Shown: piece after piece, positions 62,578-64,000 of the stretch | How the letters are laid out: every line of letters begins with the position of its first letter | Position numbering within the stretch: the stretch's first letter is position 1 | Source of the DNA: Chloroflexus aggregans DSM 9485 | GTDB taxonomy: Bacteria > Chloroflexota > Chloroflexia > Chloroflexales > Chloroflexaceae | Reading direction: 5' to 3' | DNA: 64,000 nucleotides | NCBI RefSeq assembly: GCF_000021945.1 | Contig: NC_011831.1 | Location: 902,001 to 966,000 of the forward strand | The notes under the pieces: generated by a model | Told to the model about the DNA's origin: nothing | Databases searched by the model: none | Seen by the model: the letters and a program-made list of their open reading frames with translations, nothing else | Position numbers and translations under genes: made by a program

Positions 62578-63267
62578 ATGGTATCACTACGAATGCACGA
62601 ACTGCCGGTCAACGATCAACCGCGCGAACGACTGGCCCGTCTAGGCGCCGGTGCGTTAAGCGATGCTGAGTTACTGGCTATCTTGTTACGAGTTGGGATC
62701 AGTGGCACCAACGTCTTGCAGCTAGCCCAACAGCTTCTCGGCGAATATGGCGGTTGGATAGGGTTACAGGTCGCCGATTACAACGATCTCTGTCGGCGCA
62801 CGGGGATCGGAGCGAGCAAAGCAGCAACTATCAAAGCGGCGCTTGAAATTGGTCGGCGTTTAGCCCGGAGTAGCGTCGAAGAACGCTATCCCATTCGCTC
62901 ACCCGGTGACGTCGCTGCGTTATTGATGGTTGAAATGAGTCATCTTGACCAAGAGCACCTCCGCACCGTTCTGCTCGATACCAAGCACCGTGTGCAGCAG
63001 ATCAACACGGTATATATCGGTAGTCTCAACTCGGCAACCATCCGCATCGGAGAGGTCTTCAAAGAAGCGGTACGACGCAACAGTGCTGCGATCATTGTGG
63101 TGCATAACCATCCTTCCGGTGAGGCAACACCTTCACCCGAAGACATTCAAGTGACACGCCAACTCGTAGCCGCCGGTCGGCTACTCGACATCGAAGTCCT
63201 CGACCACCTGATCATCGGACGCGGGCAGTATGTCAGCCTCCGTGAGCGAGGGATCGGGTTTGAGTAG
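62578..63267 (+). CDS. radC: RadC-like JAB domain protein
   Basis: 229 residues from the ATG at 62578 with GAGGAA upstream; a longer TTG reading from 62524 has none. An N-terminal helix-hairpin-helix region ([24 protein letters not shown]) is followed by a JAMM/MPN+ metal site [16 protein letters not shown] (about 175-190). The family was once called a repair protein; its real job is unclear. It converges on prs. Confidence 0.94.
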   Translation: MVSLRMHELPVNDQPRERLARLGAGALSDAELLAILLRVGISGTNVLQLAQQLLGEYGGWIGLQVADYNDLCRRTGIGASKAATIKAALEIGRRLARSSVEERYPIRSPGDVAALLMVEMSHLDQEHLRTVLLDTKHRVQQINTVYIGSLNSATIRIGEVFKEAVRRNSAAIIVVHNHPSGEATPSPEDIQVTRQLVAAGRLLDIEVLDHLIIGRGQYVSLRERGIGFE

Positions 63268-63321
63268 GAAAACAATTGTACGATAACGAGTAGGATGCTG
63301 CGCCAACTGCCCACCTCCAAC

Positions 63322-64000
63322 CTAGCTCAGAGCCGGATGGCGACGGTGTTGGAAAATTGTATCAACACTGACTCCACTATGGATACGCTGGATCACCTCG
63401 GCAATCAACGTACTGACCGAGAGGATGGTCAAACCGGGCCAACGCCGTTCGGGAGCCACCGGCAACGTATCAGTAACAACAAGCTCGCGGATCGAGCTAG
63501 CACGCAGACGTTCAACGGCATTACCGGCAAACACCGGGTGAACGCAGCAAGCGTAAATCTCGCGGGCACCTTCCTTCTCCAACAACTGCACCACTTCGAG
63601 GATCGAACTACCGGTAGCGATCTCATCATCAACGATCACACAGCGTTTTCCGCGCACATCACCGATCAGATTCAGAATCTCCGGCACCGTCAGCGAACCA
63701 TCGGTACGGTCGAAATGCTGCATACGACGTTTTTCGGCAATTGCCAACGGCGCATTGAGCGCCTCGGCGAAATTACGTGCGCGCTTGGCAAAACCCACAT
63801 CTGGCGACACGACGATCAGATCGTCCCAACCCTTATCGGCAAAATACCGCACCAACAAATTCATCGCCGTGAGTTCGTCCATGGGAATCGAAAAGAACCC
63901 TTGGATTTGACCGGCGTGGAGATCAATCGTCATCACCTGATGAGCACCGGCCACCTGGATCATATCGGCGAGCAAGCGGGCGGTAATCGGCACCCGTGGT
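63322..64000 (-). CDS. prs: Ribose-phosphate pyrophosphokinase, N-terminus outside the window
   Basis: About 225 C-terminal residues; the frame is open through the right edge (PRVPITARLLADMI), so the start lies outside. It makes PRPP from ribose-5-phosphate and ATP. Visible are the flexible-loop region (DLHAGQIQGFF, PMDELTA), VVSPDVGFAKRARNFAE and the PRPP-binding VIVDDEIATGSSI. The apparent start at 63993 is an internal GTG. Full proteins are about 315 residues, so roughly 90 are missing. Confidence 0.95.
   Translation of the reverse strand, partial: PRVPITARLLADMIQVAGAHQVMTIDLHAGQIQGFFSIPMDELTAMNLLVRYFADKGWDDLIVVSPDVGFAKRARNFAEALNAPLAIAEKRRMQHFDRTDGSLTVPEILNLIGDVRGKRCVIVDDEIATGSSILEVVQLLEKEGAREIYACCVHPVFAGNAVERLRASSIRELVVTDTLPVAPERRWPGLTILSVSTLIAEVIQRIHSGVSVDTIFQHRRHPALS

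Noticed and set aside
1-64000. tRNA, rRNA or known riboswitch genes
   Set aside because: None seen by eye in the intergenic regions; a covariance-model scan would be needed to exclude small ones.

Overview
The window looks like chromosome from a filamentous anoxygenic phototroph of the Chloroflexus group (phylum Chloroflexota). This is an inference from overall gene style: zinc-ribbon-tagged Ser/Thr kinase, PP2C and FHA genes, moderate-to-high GC, FHA-ABC fusions and frequent clean TTGACA-17-TATAAT promoters. No rRNA, tRNA or photosynthesis gene was seen to settle it. Genes are dense and on both strands. The first and last genes (a vWA protein and prs) run off the window.

Layout. 1-2.2 kb: vWA protein, then a sigma-factor-like gene with a double zinc-finger anti-sigma-like gene. 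2.4-6.9 kb: a sugar ABC operon (binding lipoprotein, two permeases, galT) behind its own promoter. 7-11.9 kb: a 37-residue membrane peptide, a MarR/MFS pair, a beta-helix lipoprotein-like surface protein and an alkaline-phosphatase-superfamily enzyme. 12-13.6 kb: a polyprenol/phytol kinase-like gene followed by an RsbS-RsbT stress module. 13.6-15.3 kb: an IS200/IS605 element with tnpA and tnpB, abutting the 3' end of an iron alcohol dehydrogenase. 16.6-26 kb: acyl-CoA dehydrogenase, a divergent ArsR/SulP pair sharing an operator, a PfkB sugar kinase, methyltransferase, SDR, HD, AI-2E-type permease and XRE-cupin regulator genes.

26-43 kb is the most unusual part. A divergent cluster holds an FHA-FHA-ABCG transporter, two PP2C phosphatases, a Ser/Thr kinase, a vWA protein and a repeat-rich FHA protein. 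Nearly all of them carry N-terminal CxxC...CxxC zinc ribbons. It is followed by a zinc-ribbon protein, a CoxE-like vWA protein and a MoxR ATPase, then (after a HAD phosphatase gene) a 934-residue protein. That protein joins a papain-like cysteine protease domain to a caspase/gingipain-like domain. I read this neighbourhood as a candidate phospho-regulated signalling or effector system; the parts are visible in the sequence but the linkage is inference.

43-64 kb is mostly housekeeping: purine nucleoside phosphorylase, a PH/SHOCT membrane protein, recO, the smc-nadD-like-dgt operon, an MFS-aroK pair, acylphosphatase, a flippase-like protein, a cNMP-binding protein, a tatD-transglutaminase operon, an orphan nuoM with a long leader and two CRP-type palindromes, a ParB-like/double-Usp fusion apparently expressed from a leaderless mRNA, radC and prs.
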